Shown here: positions 54,036 through 63,254 of the stretch, one piece after another | Layout: each line of letters opens with the position of its first letter | Position numbering within the stretch: the first letter of the stretch is position 1 | Assembly: GCF_008274825.1 (NCBI RefSeq) | Contig: NZ_CP030848.1 | Location: forward strand, 3,471,618-3,535,617 | Reading direction: 5' to 3' | Length of the DNA: 64,000 bases | From: Sphingobacterium hotanense | GTDB taxonomy: Bacteria > Bacteroidota > Bacteroidia > Sphingobacteriales > Sphingobacteriaceae | Notes under the pieces: generated by a model | The model's input: only the letters and a program-made list of their open reading frames with translations | The model's database searches: none | What the model was told of the DNA's origin: nothing | Program-made: the position numbers and the translations under genes

Positions 54036-54590
54036 ATGGCAACAATAAACGTATATACAGAGAGCACGCCGAACCCATCAACGATGAAGTTTTTGGTGAA
54101 CAAGCTTTTAATCAACGGAAGCTTAGATTACTCGGATAGAGAGAAGGCGCAGGAGTCGGCTTTTGCACGTGAGTTATTTAAGTTCAATTTCGTAAATGGC
54201 GTATTCTTCGCAAGCAACTTCGTAACAGTTACAAAAACTGACGATGCAGAATGGTCGGATATCGAGGCTTTATTAAAAGAATTCGTGAAAGGTGCTGTGG
54301 AATCAGAATTGGCGGTAAAGCCAGAAGAACACTCTGAGGATGTAGTTTTCGAAGGATCAGACGTAGAAGTGAAAATACAACAAGTATTGCACGACTATGT
54401 ACGTCCAGCCGTGGAACAAGACGGTGGGGCAATTGCCTACAAAGCATTCGAGAACGGTGTAGTAACAGTAGAATTGAGAGGATCATGCTCAGGCTGTCCT
54501 TCCTCTACGATTACGTTGAAAGCCGGTATCGAAGGTTTGTTGAAACGTATGGTTCCAGAAGTAGAAGAAGTTGTAGCAGAAGCGATGTAA
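54036..54590 (+). CDS. Nfu-type iron-sulfur cluster carrier
   Basis: 184 residues. The N-terminal Nfu_N domain reads INVYTESTPNPSTMKFLVNKLL...FVNGVFFASNFVTVTK; the C-terminal NifU-like domain (residues about 107-180) contains IQQVLHDYVRPAVEQDGGAI and the cluster-binding CSGCPSST. It carries a 4Fe-4S cluster from the scaffold to target enzymes. Both domains are complete, unlike C-terminal-only NifU fragments. Cytoplasmic, single gene with its own promoter and terminator. Confidence 0.93.
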   Translation: MATINVYTESTPNPSTMKFLVNKLLINGSLDYSDREKAQESAFARELFKFNFVNGVFFASNFVTVTKTDDAEWSDIEALLKEFVKGAVESELAVKPEEHSEDVVFEGSDVEVKIQQVLHDYVRPAVEQDGGAIAYKAFENGVVTVELRGSCSGCPSSTITLKAGIEGLLKRMVPEVEEVVAEAM

Positions 54591-54632
54591 TCGCGAATGC
54601 AAATAGATAAATTCTCAAAATAAAGATATGAA

Positions 54633-54660
54633 GGCCAGGAAGATTATCCTGGTCTTTTTT
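54633..54660 (+). terminator. intrinsic terminator of the nfu gene
   Basis: AGGCCAGGA and TCCTGGTCT flank a 6-base loop, followed by a T-run. Confidence 0.8.
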
Positions 54661-54704
54661 GTTGTAATGGTTTAGATACAAGGTCACGAGATCATCCCCC
54701 ACCA

Positions 54705-54750
54705 TTAAAAAAGAGCATGGCTATCCCGCCATGCTCTTATATCTAAAGTC
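54705..54750 (-). terminator. tex terminator with a short TTAGATAT element
   Basis: Minus strand TAGACTTTAGATATAAGAGC runs into the hairpin AAGAGCATGGC...GCCATGCTCTT (54711-54738) and T-run. The lead-in matches those of yidC and the acyl-CoA dehydrogenase (AGACATTAGATATAAGAGC). Confidence 0.8.
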
Positions 54751-56972
54751 TATTTAAACTTACTAGCCAAAGCTGCCAGTTTACTTGCCATATCCGTTTC
54801 CGGCGCACGGTTTTCTTTTCGCTCTGTCCGTTTTCTAGGCGCTTTCTCTTCCGTCTTCATGGTCAAGCTGATGCGATTACGTTTTTCATCAACCTCCGTC
54901 ACAGTAACCATTACAGCTTGCTGTACTTTTACCACTTCGTGCGGATCGCTTACAAAATGATTTGCAAGCTGACTTAAGTGTACCAAACCATCTTGGTGCA
55001 CACCGATATCGACAAATGCACCGAAGTTGGTAATATTTGTTACGATTCCTGGAAGTTTCATTCCAACGCGTAAATCGCTTACACTATTTACCCCTTCTGT
55101 AAAGGAGAAGGCTTCGAACTGCTCACGCGGATCCAGTCCTGGTTTCGCCAATTCGGCAAGAATATCATTCAATGTTGGCAAACCGACCTCATCACTCATG
55201 TATTTCTTTAGGTCTAAGCTCTTTCTTAGCTTCTCGTCCTTCATAAGTTCCGGGATGGAAACATTCAGGTCTTTCGCCATTTGTTCTACCAATGCATAGC
55301 GCTCTGGGTGAACGGCTGAAGCGTCTAAAGGATGTTCGGCGTTTCTGATGCGAAGGAATCCTGCTGCTTGCTCGAATGCCTTCTCCCCTAAACGTGGAAC
55401 CTTCTTCAATTCGCGGCGCGAAGTGAATGGGCCGTTCTCTTTGCGGAAGTTAACAATTTGCTGTGCAAGTGCTGGTCCTAAGCCAGAAATATAAGATAGG
55501 ATTTGCTTAGAAGCTGTATTTAATTCGACACCTACGGCATTTACACATGAAATCACCGTGTCGTCCAATGCAGACTGCAACTTATTCTGATCGACATCAT
55601 GCTGGTATTGACCAACACCGATAGATTTAGGATCGATTTTTACGAGTTCTGCCAAAGGATCCATCAAACGTCTACCGATAGATACAGCGCCACGCACCGT
55701 AACATCCTGATCCGGGAATTCCTCACGTGCGGTCTCGGATGCAGAGTAAATCGATGCACCGCTCTCATTGACCATTACGATGACCACATTCGCTAACTTC
55801 ATCTTACGAACAAAATCTTCCGTTTCTCGGCCTGCTGTACCATTACCAATAGCAATCGCTTCGACATCGTACTTCGAAACTAGGTGTTTGATTGCCTTTT
55901 CAGCTTCCAGGGCAGCATTTGCTCCACTATGGGGATACACTGCTGTATTTTCTAAAAGATTGCCCTGAGCGTCTAAAACTACGGTCTTACAGCCCGTGCG
56001 GAAACCAGGGTCTAAAGCTAGTAAGCGCTTTTGACCAAGCGGAGCCGCTAATAACAATTGGCGCACATTATCTGCAAAAACTTTGATAGCTTCCTCATCG
56101 GCCTTTTGTCTGGTCAATACGCGAATTTCTGTTTCCATGGATGGTTTCAGAAGACGCTTGTAACTATCCATCATTGCTAATTCCACCTGCTTTGAAGCCT
56201 CGTTATTTCCCTTCACAAATTGCTTAGCAATTTTAGGAAGTACATTTTCCTCTGCCACTTCAATATCCAGGTAAAGCAATTCCTCTTTCTCACCGCGGCG
56301 CATCGCCAAAACACGATGCGAAGGCGCATCTTTTAAGGACTCAGACCATTCGTAATAGTCTTTGAACTTCAAGGCTGCCTCCTCTTTGCCCGGCACGACA
56401 CGTGAAACAAATTCGCCTTTATTCAAGAATACCTGACGGGTATTTGCTCTCACTTCCGCATCCTCAGCAATTTGCTCGGCAATGATATCTCTAGCCCCTG
56501 CCAATGCTTCTTCTAGGGAAGAAACGCCTTTCTCTTCATCTAGATAGGCAGCAGCTTCATTTTCTAAATCGATATTATTTTGAGCTAAAATTAGCTCTGC
56601 TAAAGGGGCAAGTCCTTTTTCGCGAGCTACGGAAGCACGCGTTTTGCGCTTAGGTTTGTATGGTAGATAAATATCTTCCAATATCGCCATCGTCTCGGCC
56701 GCTTTCACTTGCTCTTCTAAGGCAGGTGTTAACTTGCCCTGATCGGTAATAGATTTTAAGACAGCTTCCTTACGTTTATCTAAATCACGTAGCTGTTGAA
56801 TTCTATCGCGAATAGCCGTAATCTGCACCTCATCAAGACTACCCGTCAACTCTTTTCTGTAACGAGAAATAAACGGGATGGTCGCGCCCTCATCCAATAA
56901 TGCGATTGTTGTACGAACTTGTTTCTCAGCAAGAGATAATTCTTGCGAAACGATCATTTCGTGTGATGTCAT
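54750..56972 (-). CDS. tex: Tex-family S1 RNA-binding transcription accessory protein
   Basis: About 740 residues from the ATG at 56972 (56975 is equally possible; the frame is open to 56996). The N-terminal helical part begins QVRTTIALLDEGATIPFISRYRKELTG; the YqgF-like RNase fold includes LLALDPGFRTGCKTVVLD and IAIGNGTAGRETE; helix-hairpin-helix repeats read LGPALAQQIVNFRKENGPF; the C-terminal S1 domain is GIVTNITNFGAFVDIGVHQDGLVHLSQ. Tex proteins bind nucleic acid and affect transcription, toxin expression and stress survival. The C-terminal tail after S1 is Lys/Arg/Glu-rich. Confidence 0.95.
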   Translation of the reverse strand: MTSHEMIVSQELSLAEKQVRTTIALLDEGATIPFISRYRKELTGSLDEVQITAIRDRIQQLRDLDKRKEAVLKSITDQGKLTPALEEQVKAAETMAILEDIYLPYKPKRKTRASVAREKGLAPLAELILAQNNIDLENEAAAYLDEEKGVSSLEEALAGARDIIAEQIAEDAEVRANTRQVFLNKGEFVSRVVPGKEEAALKFKDYYEWSESLKDAPSHRVLAMRRGEKEELLYLDIEVAEENVLPKIAKQFVKGNNEASKQVELAMMDSYKRLLKPSMETEIRVLTRQKADEEAIKVFADNVRQLLLAAPLGQKRLLALDPGFRTGCKTVVLDAQGNLLENTAVYPHSGANAALEAEKAIKHLVSKYDVEAIAIGNGTAGRETEDFVRKMKLANVVIVMVNESGASIYSASETAREEFPDQDVTVRGAVSIGRRLMDPLAELVKIDPKSIGVGQYQHDVDQNKLQSALDDTVISCVNAVGVELNTASKQILSYISGLGPALAQQIVNFRKENGPFTSRRELKKVPRLGEKAFEQAAGFLRIRNAEHPLDASAVHPERYALVEQMAKDLNVSIPELMKDEKLRKSLDLKKYMSDEVGLPTLNDILAELAKPGLDPREQFEAFSFTEGVNSVSDLRVGMKLPGIVTNITNFGAFVDIGVHQDGLVHLSQLANHFVSDPHEVVKVQQAVMVTVTEVDEKRNRISLTMKTEEKAPRKRTERKENRAPETDMASKLAALASKFK

Positions 56973-57044
56973 CATAAAAATTAAAATGAAAAACAAAGCT
57001 GTTGAAGGATTTCAACAGCTTAGGCATATAATAAAATAATATTG

Positions 57045-57572
57045 TTAGGCATTTTTTGTAGGCTCTTCTTTCGAAGGATTATTATCAGTGGAAGGAGTAT
57101 CCTCTGTATTCGTCTCAGCAGCTTCATCTGAAGGTGTTTCTGGACTATCATTATTTGCAAAATGATCATTGTAGCCATAACTGTAATAATCATCAGCAGT
57201 AGGTGTTTGATAAGGCTGATGTTCGTATGTACCCGATGGTGCTGTAAATTGAGGCGCCTTCTTCTCTTTCTTCGCTAGTCCTTCGCCGTTCTCTCCAGTC
57301 ACCTCGCTGGTCTCCTCAGGCTTCTGCTCCGCCACGCGCGTCTCAGGCTCCTTCTCTATATCAGCTTTAACATCCTCTATCTCCTTTTCAAAATTATTGA
57401 TCTGATCGGATATCTCGCGCTTAATCCCTTCTGAGGCATCTTTAAACTCACGGATTCCACGTCCCAATCCTCTAGCTAACTCTGGTAATTTCTTACCACC
57501 AAACAACAACAAGGCCACCAAAACGATCAACATCATCTCTTGAGTACCTATGTTCAAAAACGCTAAATTCAT
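57045..57572 (-). CDS. tatA: Tat translocase subunit TatA/B family
   Basis: 175 residues. The single N-terminal helix and amphipathic segment (MLIVLVALLLFGGKKLPELARGLGRGIREFKDASEGIKRE) carry the FGGKKLPE signature. The rest is a long, acidic, Pro/Thr-rich tail (EKEPETRVAEQKPEETSE...) plus a Tyr-rich stretch, longer than E. coli TatA (about 89 residues) and probably disordered. It forms the translocation pore for folded Tat substrates; the asparaginase-family protein at 3920 and probably the S66 enzyme are Tat clients. It is the first gene downstream of the twintron. Confidence 0.92.
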   Translation of the reverse strand: MNLAFLNIGTQEMMLIVLVALLLFGGKKLPELARGLGRGIREFKDASEGIKREISDQINNFEKEIEDVKADIEKEPETRVAEQKPEETSEVTGENGEGLAKKEKKAPQFTAPSGTYEHQPYQTPTADDYYSYGYNDHFANNDSPETPSDEAAETNTEDTPSTDNNPSKEEPTKNA

Positions 57573-57779
57573 CTCTATTCCTTTTTCTAGTAGAAAGCTA
57601 AGGTAAGTTTATTATCGTTTTATATCAATATCTCGCTGTAATTATTTCGAAACAAAATCAAGGGAAAGAAGGAAAAAATAAGGGAGAGATTGGGATATAA
57701 TCGAGTAGGAAGATAGGGATTATTTCCCTATCTGTCCTCTCACACCACCCGGCATACGGATCCGTACCAAGGCGGTTTG

Positions 57780-59054
57780 TTAGAATAACGTCGTTTGATG
57801 CGTTGTTCTCCAGTAATAGTAGTCTGCAAATCCTTCGTAACCTAATTTAGTAAAGTATGAGTTTGTTAGCGTTGTTTGAACGATAGGACTTGTCCCTGTC
57901 CGAGTATAGGATTTACGGGTGTTCGCATGTTGGTAGGCAAGCCAGCGTTGGGCTCCCAGTTTCATTAAGTTCCGAATTCGATTACCTGCCGTCTTCCATT
58001 GTTTCCAAAGCAGAACACGCAAGCGTCTTCGCACTAGTTTATCTAGTGCTACCATCACCTTCTTATTCGTTGCTATACGAAAGTAATCCACCCAGCCGTG
58101 AATAATTTACCGTAGTTTAGTCAGTCGCTCATGCATAGGAGTGACTGTATTACGTCGAGTATTTTGACGTAACTTCTCTCGGATTCGTTCGATACTCTTT
58201 GCAGAGATACGAATCTGCCAATCTCCTTGAGTTTTGAAGAAACTAAAGCCGAGTAAACTACTTTGGGAAGGTCTGCTTAACTTACTCTTTTCACGGTTCA
58301 CTTTCAGCTTTAGTGTAGATTCGATGTAGCTGGTGATGTTGCGCATAATACGAGTGGCGGATTTATTGCTCTTCGTGTAGATACTACAGTCATCCGCATA
58401 GCGTACAAATCGATGTCCACGGGAGCTGAGTTCCGTATCCAGTTCGTTCAGGATGATGTTTGACAAAAGTGGACTTAAAGGACTGCCCTGTGGTGTGCCC
58501 TTGGTTCGCTTTTGTTCAAGACCATGATCCATAATCCCACAACGAAGGTATTTCCCGATCAGGGCTAGGACTCGACGATCCGTAATCTTCTTGCTCAAAA
58601 GGTGCATCAGTTTGTCGTGGTTCACTTGATCGAAGAATTGTTCCAAATCAAGTTCAACGACCCACGTGTAGCCCAAGTTCAGATACTCTTGCGCTTTACT
58701 GACGGCCTGATGAGCATTACGATTCGCACGGAAGCCGTAGCTGTTATCGTGAAAATCACCCTCATACTTTAACCCAAGCCATTGGGAAATGCTTTGCTGA
58801 ATAACTCGGTCGATGACCGTTGGAATACCCAGCATACGCTTGCCGCCACTTGCTTTGGGAATCTCTACTTTCCGAACAGCTTGTGGGCGGTAAGTGCCAG
58901 AGAGAATATCCGACCGAAGGGTTTTCCAATTCGTATTGAGGTAGTCACGAAGGTTATCGATCTGCATACCATCAATCCCGCTGGCACCTCCATTAGAGAT
59001 GACACGATCAACTGCGTGTTTGACATTTCGGATGTGTAATATCTCTTCCAGCAT
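57780..59054 (-). pseudogene. ltrA: RT/maturase of the outer IIC intron, interrupted by one in-frame stop
   Basis: Starts at the ATG at 59054 (MLEEILHIRNVKHAVDRV). RT motifs are intact: YRPQAVRKVEIPK, ELDLEQFFDQVNHDKL, TKGTPQGSPLSPLLSN and FVRYADDCSIY. A TAA at 58107-58109 follows HERLTKLR, and the same frame continues IIHGWVDYFRIATNKK with the group II maturase domain (LRVLLWKQWKTAGNRI...LTNSYFTKLGY) to 57780. Homologues normally read through this point with Lys or a similar residue, so a single base change (for example AAA to TAA) explains it. The truncated protein lacks most of domain X, so it should be inactive unless the stop is read through. It lacks an HNH domain, as IIC enzymes do. 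Confidence 0.88.
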
Positions 59055-59274
59055 AGTATTACTAAAAAAAAAAAAATTCCTCAGGCATTGTGTCCGTTGG
59101 TTGCACAACTAGGCTAAGCTCCTCTTACATTCTACTATCGGTTTCCGACCTACCCTCATGTAAGCAGTTCTCTTAAGTGGTTCGGCTTTTAGCGCTTCGT
59201 CATAAACTTCTTGGTTCCTTTGCCATTCTAACATTCAGACCTTCCCCTGTAGAAAATAGAGAAACAGGGTACTA

Positions 59275-61141
59275 GTCGAGTAGATAAGGACATTTCAGTC
59301 CAAACCTCTCACAGAACCGTGCGTAAAGATCTCCCTTTACACGGCTCTTATTATCCAACCGACAACTTTATCCCTATATACCAGTGTTCAAACAGATGCG
59401 GACTTCTTTCGGAAATCTCTGACATCCATTTTATGGCTCTGACTTTTCGGTTCCGTAGCCTTTTATATTTCCGCATAGCCCATCTTACCAGTAACCTGTT
59501 CATGTGCTGAAGTACTTTGTGTAGCTCTGTTTTGTAGAAAGCTCCGTAGTAATTGATCCATCCTCTGAGGACTGGATTTATATACCGGGACAACGTTTCT
59601 AAGTCACTGCCTCCTCTTCTGTGCAATTGCCATGTCCGCATCTTTTCTCGTATGGAAACTTTAGCTTTATTGCTGACTGCAGGAAGAAAACTGGTAAAGT
59701 TCAATCCCTGTTTGGTCTGAGCTTTTCGTCTTTTGAACGTATACCCTAGAAAGTCGAAGGCAATTATGGGATAGGATTTCTGTCGTTCTTTTCTGCCACA
59801 ATACACGATCTTGGTTTTCTCTGGATGCAGTTCAAGTCCACAGGCTTTTAGTCTGTGTTCTAATGCTTTCTTCAGTTCCACTGTTTGTATTTCTGTTTTA
59901 CAGTGTATCACACTATCATCAGCATATCGTTCAAACGGACAGTCCGGATAGTTAATTCGTAACCATTCATCCATACAGTAGTGTAAAAAGAGGTTAGCGA
60001 GCAGCGGACTGATAACTGCTCCTTGCGGCGTCCCTTTTGATCTCTCTGTAAGAATCCCATTGGATTGCTGTACCGGTGTTTTAAGCCACCTTTCAATATA
60101 CAGCAAGATCCATGGGCAATCTGTGTGCTTACGAACTGCTCTCATAAGCAGCTCGTGTGGTATGTTGTCGAAGAAACCTTTGATATCAAGATCCAGAACC
60201 CAATCATACTTCCAACATCGCTCTCTAGCTGTTCCCACCGCCTCCTTTGCACTTTTGTTGGGGCGATAGCCATAAGAGTCCTTATGAAATATCTTATCCA
60301 ACTTTGGTTCCAGAAACAGTGTGACCACCGTTTGAGCAATGCGATCTGTTATCGTGGGTACTCCAAGTGGACGTGTCCCCCCTCCTTTCTTGGGAATTTC
60401 TACTAGTAGAACTGGCATGGGCATATAGCTGCCAGAACTCATCCGATTCCATAGTCGATAGAGGTGTTTCCAGCTATCTGCTTTGAAATCCTCTAAGCTC
60501 ATGCCATCTACTCCAGCACTACCACGGTTTTGTTGTACCCGCTGGTAGGCTTCCAGTACTATGGACTGAGAAATAATAAATGGTTTTGTCTTAATCATTC
60601 CTGTACCTCCTATGGTTTGTACCATAGTTTTCTTTGTGATAAGAACTGGATAATACACCCCCTTCGCTCCATCTCCATTACAGAGACTTCATCACTACTA
60701 CGAGATGTTCCGCCCGTGTGCTTCGCATCGGTACTTTTGCTCTTGTGGGGCTACCACTTGAGGGTTTCCCTTAACATCGAAACGACACGTTCTCACGTTC
60801 CGCCTAAATGCCTATAATAGCTTCACGCCATCTTTACGCCGGATATCACGGAAGCAGTAATCAGGTTTCCCTTCCGTTTGTCCCAGAGCAAGGTCAAGAC
60901 TCTGGTTTCGATATCATCTATTCAGCTTTCGACGCTTCATCGATGGTTCTCTTTCGTTCGTCTCTCTATTACATACCTGACATCTTTAACTATGCCTTTT
61001 CCTTTATCGCTTCTCACCAGATCTCTTTAACCCAGCAACATAAAGGTGGTTTGAAGCCTGCGCCTGAACGTCGACTTCGAGGGGCCTACCCTCATCATTT
61101 AAACAGCACCAAAGCAATATCATGCTTTGTTCGTGACACAC
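59275..61141 (-). mobile_element. inner group II intron (class D-like) nested in the outer intron
   Basis: 5' end at 61141 reads GTGTGTCACGAAC and 3' end at 59275 reads CTACTCGAC. It contains an RT gene (59351-60598) and a domain V of a different type from the outer one (GAGCCGTGTAAAGGGAG...CACGGTTC, 59314-59347) four bases after the RT stop, then domain VI and the end. Length 1867 bases. Its removal joins GAGGACA to TAGTACCCTG, restoring the outer intron's domain II-III region (compare GAAGTCATAGTACCCTG in the O. iheyensis intron). Boundaries rest on this restoration and on GTGTG/AC ends. Confidence 0.88.
59351..60598 (-). CDS. ltrA: reverse transcriptase/maturase of the inner group II intron
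   Basis: 415 residues from the ATG at 60598 (MIKTKPFIISQSIVLEAYQRV), chosen because a strong Shine-Dalgarno AGGAGG lies 7 bases upstream; the frame is open to a GTG at 60658. RT motifs: VEIPKKGGGTRPLGVPTITDR, DLDIKGFFDNIPHELL, TPQGAVISPLLANLFLHY and FERYADDSVIH (catalytic YADD). Maturase domain X: LSRYINPVLRGWINYYG. The end KRLRNRKVRAIKWMSEISERSPHLFEHW resembles the RmInt1 class (class D), which lacks the HNH endonuclease. No frameshift or stop is seen, so the protein should be functional, and might act for the damaged outer intron only if specificity allows. Confidence 0.93.
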   Translation of the reverse strand: MIKTKPFIISQSIVLEAYQRVQQNRGSAGVDGMSLEDFKADSWKHLYRLWNRMSSGSYMPMPVLLVEIPKKGGGTRPLGVPTITDRIAQTVVTLFLEPKLDKIFHKDSYGYRPNKSAKEAVGTARERCWKYDWVLDLDIKGFFDNIPHELLMRAVRKHTDCPWILLYIERWLKTPVQQSNGILTERSKGTPQGAVISPLLANLFLHYCMDEWLRINYPDCPFERYADDSVIHCKTEIQTVELKKALEHRLKACGLELHPEKTKIVYCGRKERQKSYPIIAFDFLGYTFKRRKAQTKQGLNFTSFLPAVSNKAKVSIREKMRTWQLHRRGGSDLETLSRYINPVLRGWINYYGAFYKTELHKVLQHMNRLLVRWAMRKYKRLRNRKVRAIKWMSEISERSPHLFEHWYIGIKLSVG

Positions 61142-61511
61142 TGTCCTCTGCTGACTTCTGACTAAAGCATACTAGCATCATTATTCTGCTATATGTTTCT
61201 TCGCGGGCATTCGCGTATACCTTTGACAGAGTTTAGTCAGATCTCCCCAGGTAAGAACAATAACTTTCACCTCATATATCCGCTACATTTACCATAGTGT
61301 TTCCGTACAGTTTGGGGCTTTGGCTTGTTTTGCAGCCTCACCCAACACTTGCGGCCTTGTATGTAGTTTCTGTTCGTCGGACCGAGGTTTTGCCTCAGAC
61401 TTCCTTCAGATTCCACCTCGCGGTGGACACCCTTGTCCTAAGCTAACACTTCCCACTGTAAAGGCGTGTTCGGGACTTACACCCTAAAGTTATTGCCCAT
61501 GCTGGGCACAC

Positions 61512-61544
61512 AAACAAAGATAGCCTCCCGATGAGGAGGCTATC
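61512..61544 (-). terminator. intrinsic terminator of the fimbrillin gene and IIC intron target
   Basis: Minus strand GATAGCCTCC-TCATCG-GGAGGCTATC (61519-61544) followed by TTTGTTT (61512-61518). The outer intron begins at the next base. Confidence 0.9.
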
Positions 61545-61570
61545 TGAATTCATATTTTAAGTTTCAAACC

Positions 61571-63229
61571 TTATTGTGTACAAGAAATCTTGGCCTTTCC
61601 ATAACCACGTCCAATAACGATCGTATTGTTGGAAACTTTCTGGTTGATTTCGATCACGTTATTTCCTGTAGCATTCCACACAATAGCTGGGTTAAATCGA
61701 GCCTTATTTCTTAACCGTAATTGTACCAACGGCCCATTACTGCTCTTACTTCCCAATATGGAGATTGCACCAGCTTTACTGATCGACACGCGAATAATCG
61801 GTGTAGCATAGGATGTAGCTTTTAAATCCCAAATCGGTGGGATTTTCCATTTGTTCCAGTTCGCTGACCCACTTTTATCCGAGTACTCCGAACCATCGAT
61901 AAACTCAATATTTCTAGTGATAATCCCTTCATTATTTGCAGTATTGTTGTACGTTTGGAATTGTATCTGTTGCTCGTCCTCATCTAATACCATCCATTGC
62001 CCGTTAATCTTCATGTTAAAGGCATTGTCTAACTGAAGGAAATCGAACGTGAAACCATAGTTTGACGCAGGTGCAGTAAATGATTTGGTCAGCAATTGAC
62101 CATTTGGAATCGTGACATTCCCTGGACCAATCACACCGGTCTGGTTACTATTTTCCTTATAATTCCAATTTAAAACGTCGTCTGCTATTTTTACTTCCTG
62201 TGTACATGTTCTGAACTTCAGAATTAGGTTATACTTGTGTCCTGGAGTAACTTTGATATTCGGAACGGAGTAGTTTGTTTTGGATTCATCGTCCATGGCG
62301 AAGGTTCCAAAGCTCAAACTCTTATCGGTAGCAGCCGGATTAATTACTAATGTGGAATGGCTCGTAACGGTTCTCAAACCCGCTCCAAGGTCTGGAAAAG
62401 AAACTGGCGCCGAACCATAATTCTGATTATTGTAGGAGATACCACCCGTAGCAAATTTATAGTTAGCACTGCTGCTCACATTATTAAATTTGACATTGCC
62501 TAAGGCTGTTATGAAACCATTCATATTACTTCCCATTTCAATCGTCGTCGTAATCAAGCTAAATTTATGTTTCATAACCACGTCAAGTCTGTTCGTACCG
62601 TAAACCAACGTTTTATTCTTAAGCACATAGACCATCAAATCCTGGTTTACATTTGTCAGCTGCACATTATCGAATGTCTTTACACCATTTTCGTAAGTTA
62701 CCGTAGCGGGTTCGGTTGTAGTGCTACCGAAAGAATACACAATAAAACTGTAGGTTTTACCCGCATCCAACTTCATACTATCTTGGATAGCTTCACTTCC
62801 GTGTACATAGGCACGTTCCGTTACATAATTTCCATTATTATCAAAGGCAATCATACGATAATGGGTTCCTATCGCAATTCTATTGATTTGAGAAACAGCT
62901 GCTGCTTTGATCCCGCCGCCGCTTCCCGATCCTGGACGATTCAATTTCATATCTTCCAATTTCGTGTCAATCAATTGTACATCGACCATATGTTCCCCAA
63001 ACTTCATGGTCGTATCGCTTACAACAGGATTGATAGCCGTTGCTCTAGTGCTCGCCTTGGTTTCAAATTGGAAATCATCACCTGCAAGAAAATCTTCGGC
63101 TAGATTAAGTTCTATATATGCTTTTCCGGGTTCAATGTTTTCGTTGATAACATCCTTTTGGCAAGATGAAATTCCGAAGGTTAAAAAAGCAATAACGCTT
63201 AGAAATAATGTTTTATTTACTTTATTCAT
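61571..63229 (-). CDS. fimbrillin-like surface lipoprotein
   Basis: 552 residues. Lipobox GISSC, then KDVINENIEPGKAYIELNL. The region to about 340 is fimbrillin-like: THYRMIAFDNNGNYVTERAYVHGSEAIQ, TYSFIVYSFGSTTTEPA, LDVVMKHKFSLITTTIEMG and VTPGHKYNLILKFRTC. The same 'HYRMI...DNNGNY' plan occurs in the 19205 gene. The C-terminal 200 residues (GFTFDFLQLDNAFNMKING... to GRGYGKAKISCTQ) form a different, unrecognised beta-rich domain. A peptide gene lies 25 bases upstream and the terminator holding the twintron lies downstream. Probably outer-membrane anchored. Confidence 0.8.
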   Translation of the reverse strand: MNKVNKTLFLSVIAFLTFGISSCQKDVINENIEPGKAYIELNLAEDFLAGDDFQFETKASTRATAINPVVSDTTMKFGEHMVDVQLIDTKLEDMKLNRPGSGSGGGIKAAAVSQINRIAIGTHYRMIAFDNNGNYVTERAYVHGSEAIQDSMKLDAGKTYSFIVYSFGSTTTEPATVTYENGVKTFDNVQLTNVNQDLMVYVLKNKTLVYGTNRLDVVMKHKFSLITTTIEMGSNMNGFITALGNVKFNNVSSSANYKFATGGISYNNQNYGSAPVSFPDLGAGLRTVTSHSTLVINPAATDKSLSFGTFAMDDESKTNYSVPNIKVTPGHKYNLILKFRTCTQEVKIADDVLNWNYKENSNQTGVIGPGNVTIPNGQLLTKSFTAPASNYGFTFDFLQLDNAFNMKINGQWMVLDEDEQQIQFQTYNNTANNEGIITRNIEFIDGSEYSDKSGSANWNKWKIPPIWDLKATSYATPIIRVSISKAGAISILGSKSSNGPLVQLRLRNKARFNPAIVWNATGNNVIEINQKVSNNTIVIGRGYGKAKISCTQ

Positions 63230-63254
63230 GTTTTTCTGTCTTAGTGTGAAGGAA

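Larger units (their letters stand above)
57700..61511 (-). mobile_element. outer group IIC intron, split by an inner group II intron (twintron)
   Basis: 5' end at 61511: GTGTGCCCAGCATGGGC, then TTTAGGGTGTAAGTCCCGAAC and CAAGGGTGTCC...GAATCTGAAGGAAG, the same order of conserved words as in the Oceanobacillus iheyensis IIC intron. Domain II pairs CTGACTAAA with TTTAGTCAG, followed by AAGTCAGCAGAGGACA, where it stops at 61142. It resumes at 59274 with TAGTACCCTGTTT and CAGGGGAAGG. Next comes the RT gene (57780-59054) and a IIC-like domain V (about 57741-57776, AACCGCC...GGTGGTGTGAGAGG), then a hairpin with end CTACTCGAT at 57700. Total 3812 bases; 1945 without the inner intron. It is inserted right after the T-tract of the fimbrillin gene's terminator. 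Confidence 0.88.

Noticed and set aside
58107-60598. Retron or defence-type reverse transcriptases
   Set aside because: Both proteins carry group II maturase domain X, and each is followed within a few bases by a group II domain V.
60808-61161. 117-codon plus-strand frame in the intron region
   Set aside because: It lies antisense to structured intron RNA (domain I of the inner intron) and has no recognisable protein pattern.
59275-61511. Reading the two RTs as two adjacent, separate introns
   Set aside because: The 3' intron would then lack domain I, and the 5' one would carry two 5'-end sequences (61511 and 61141). Nesting explains every piece.
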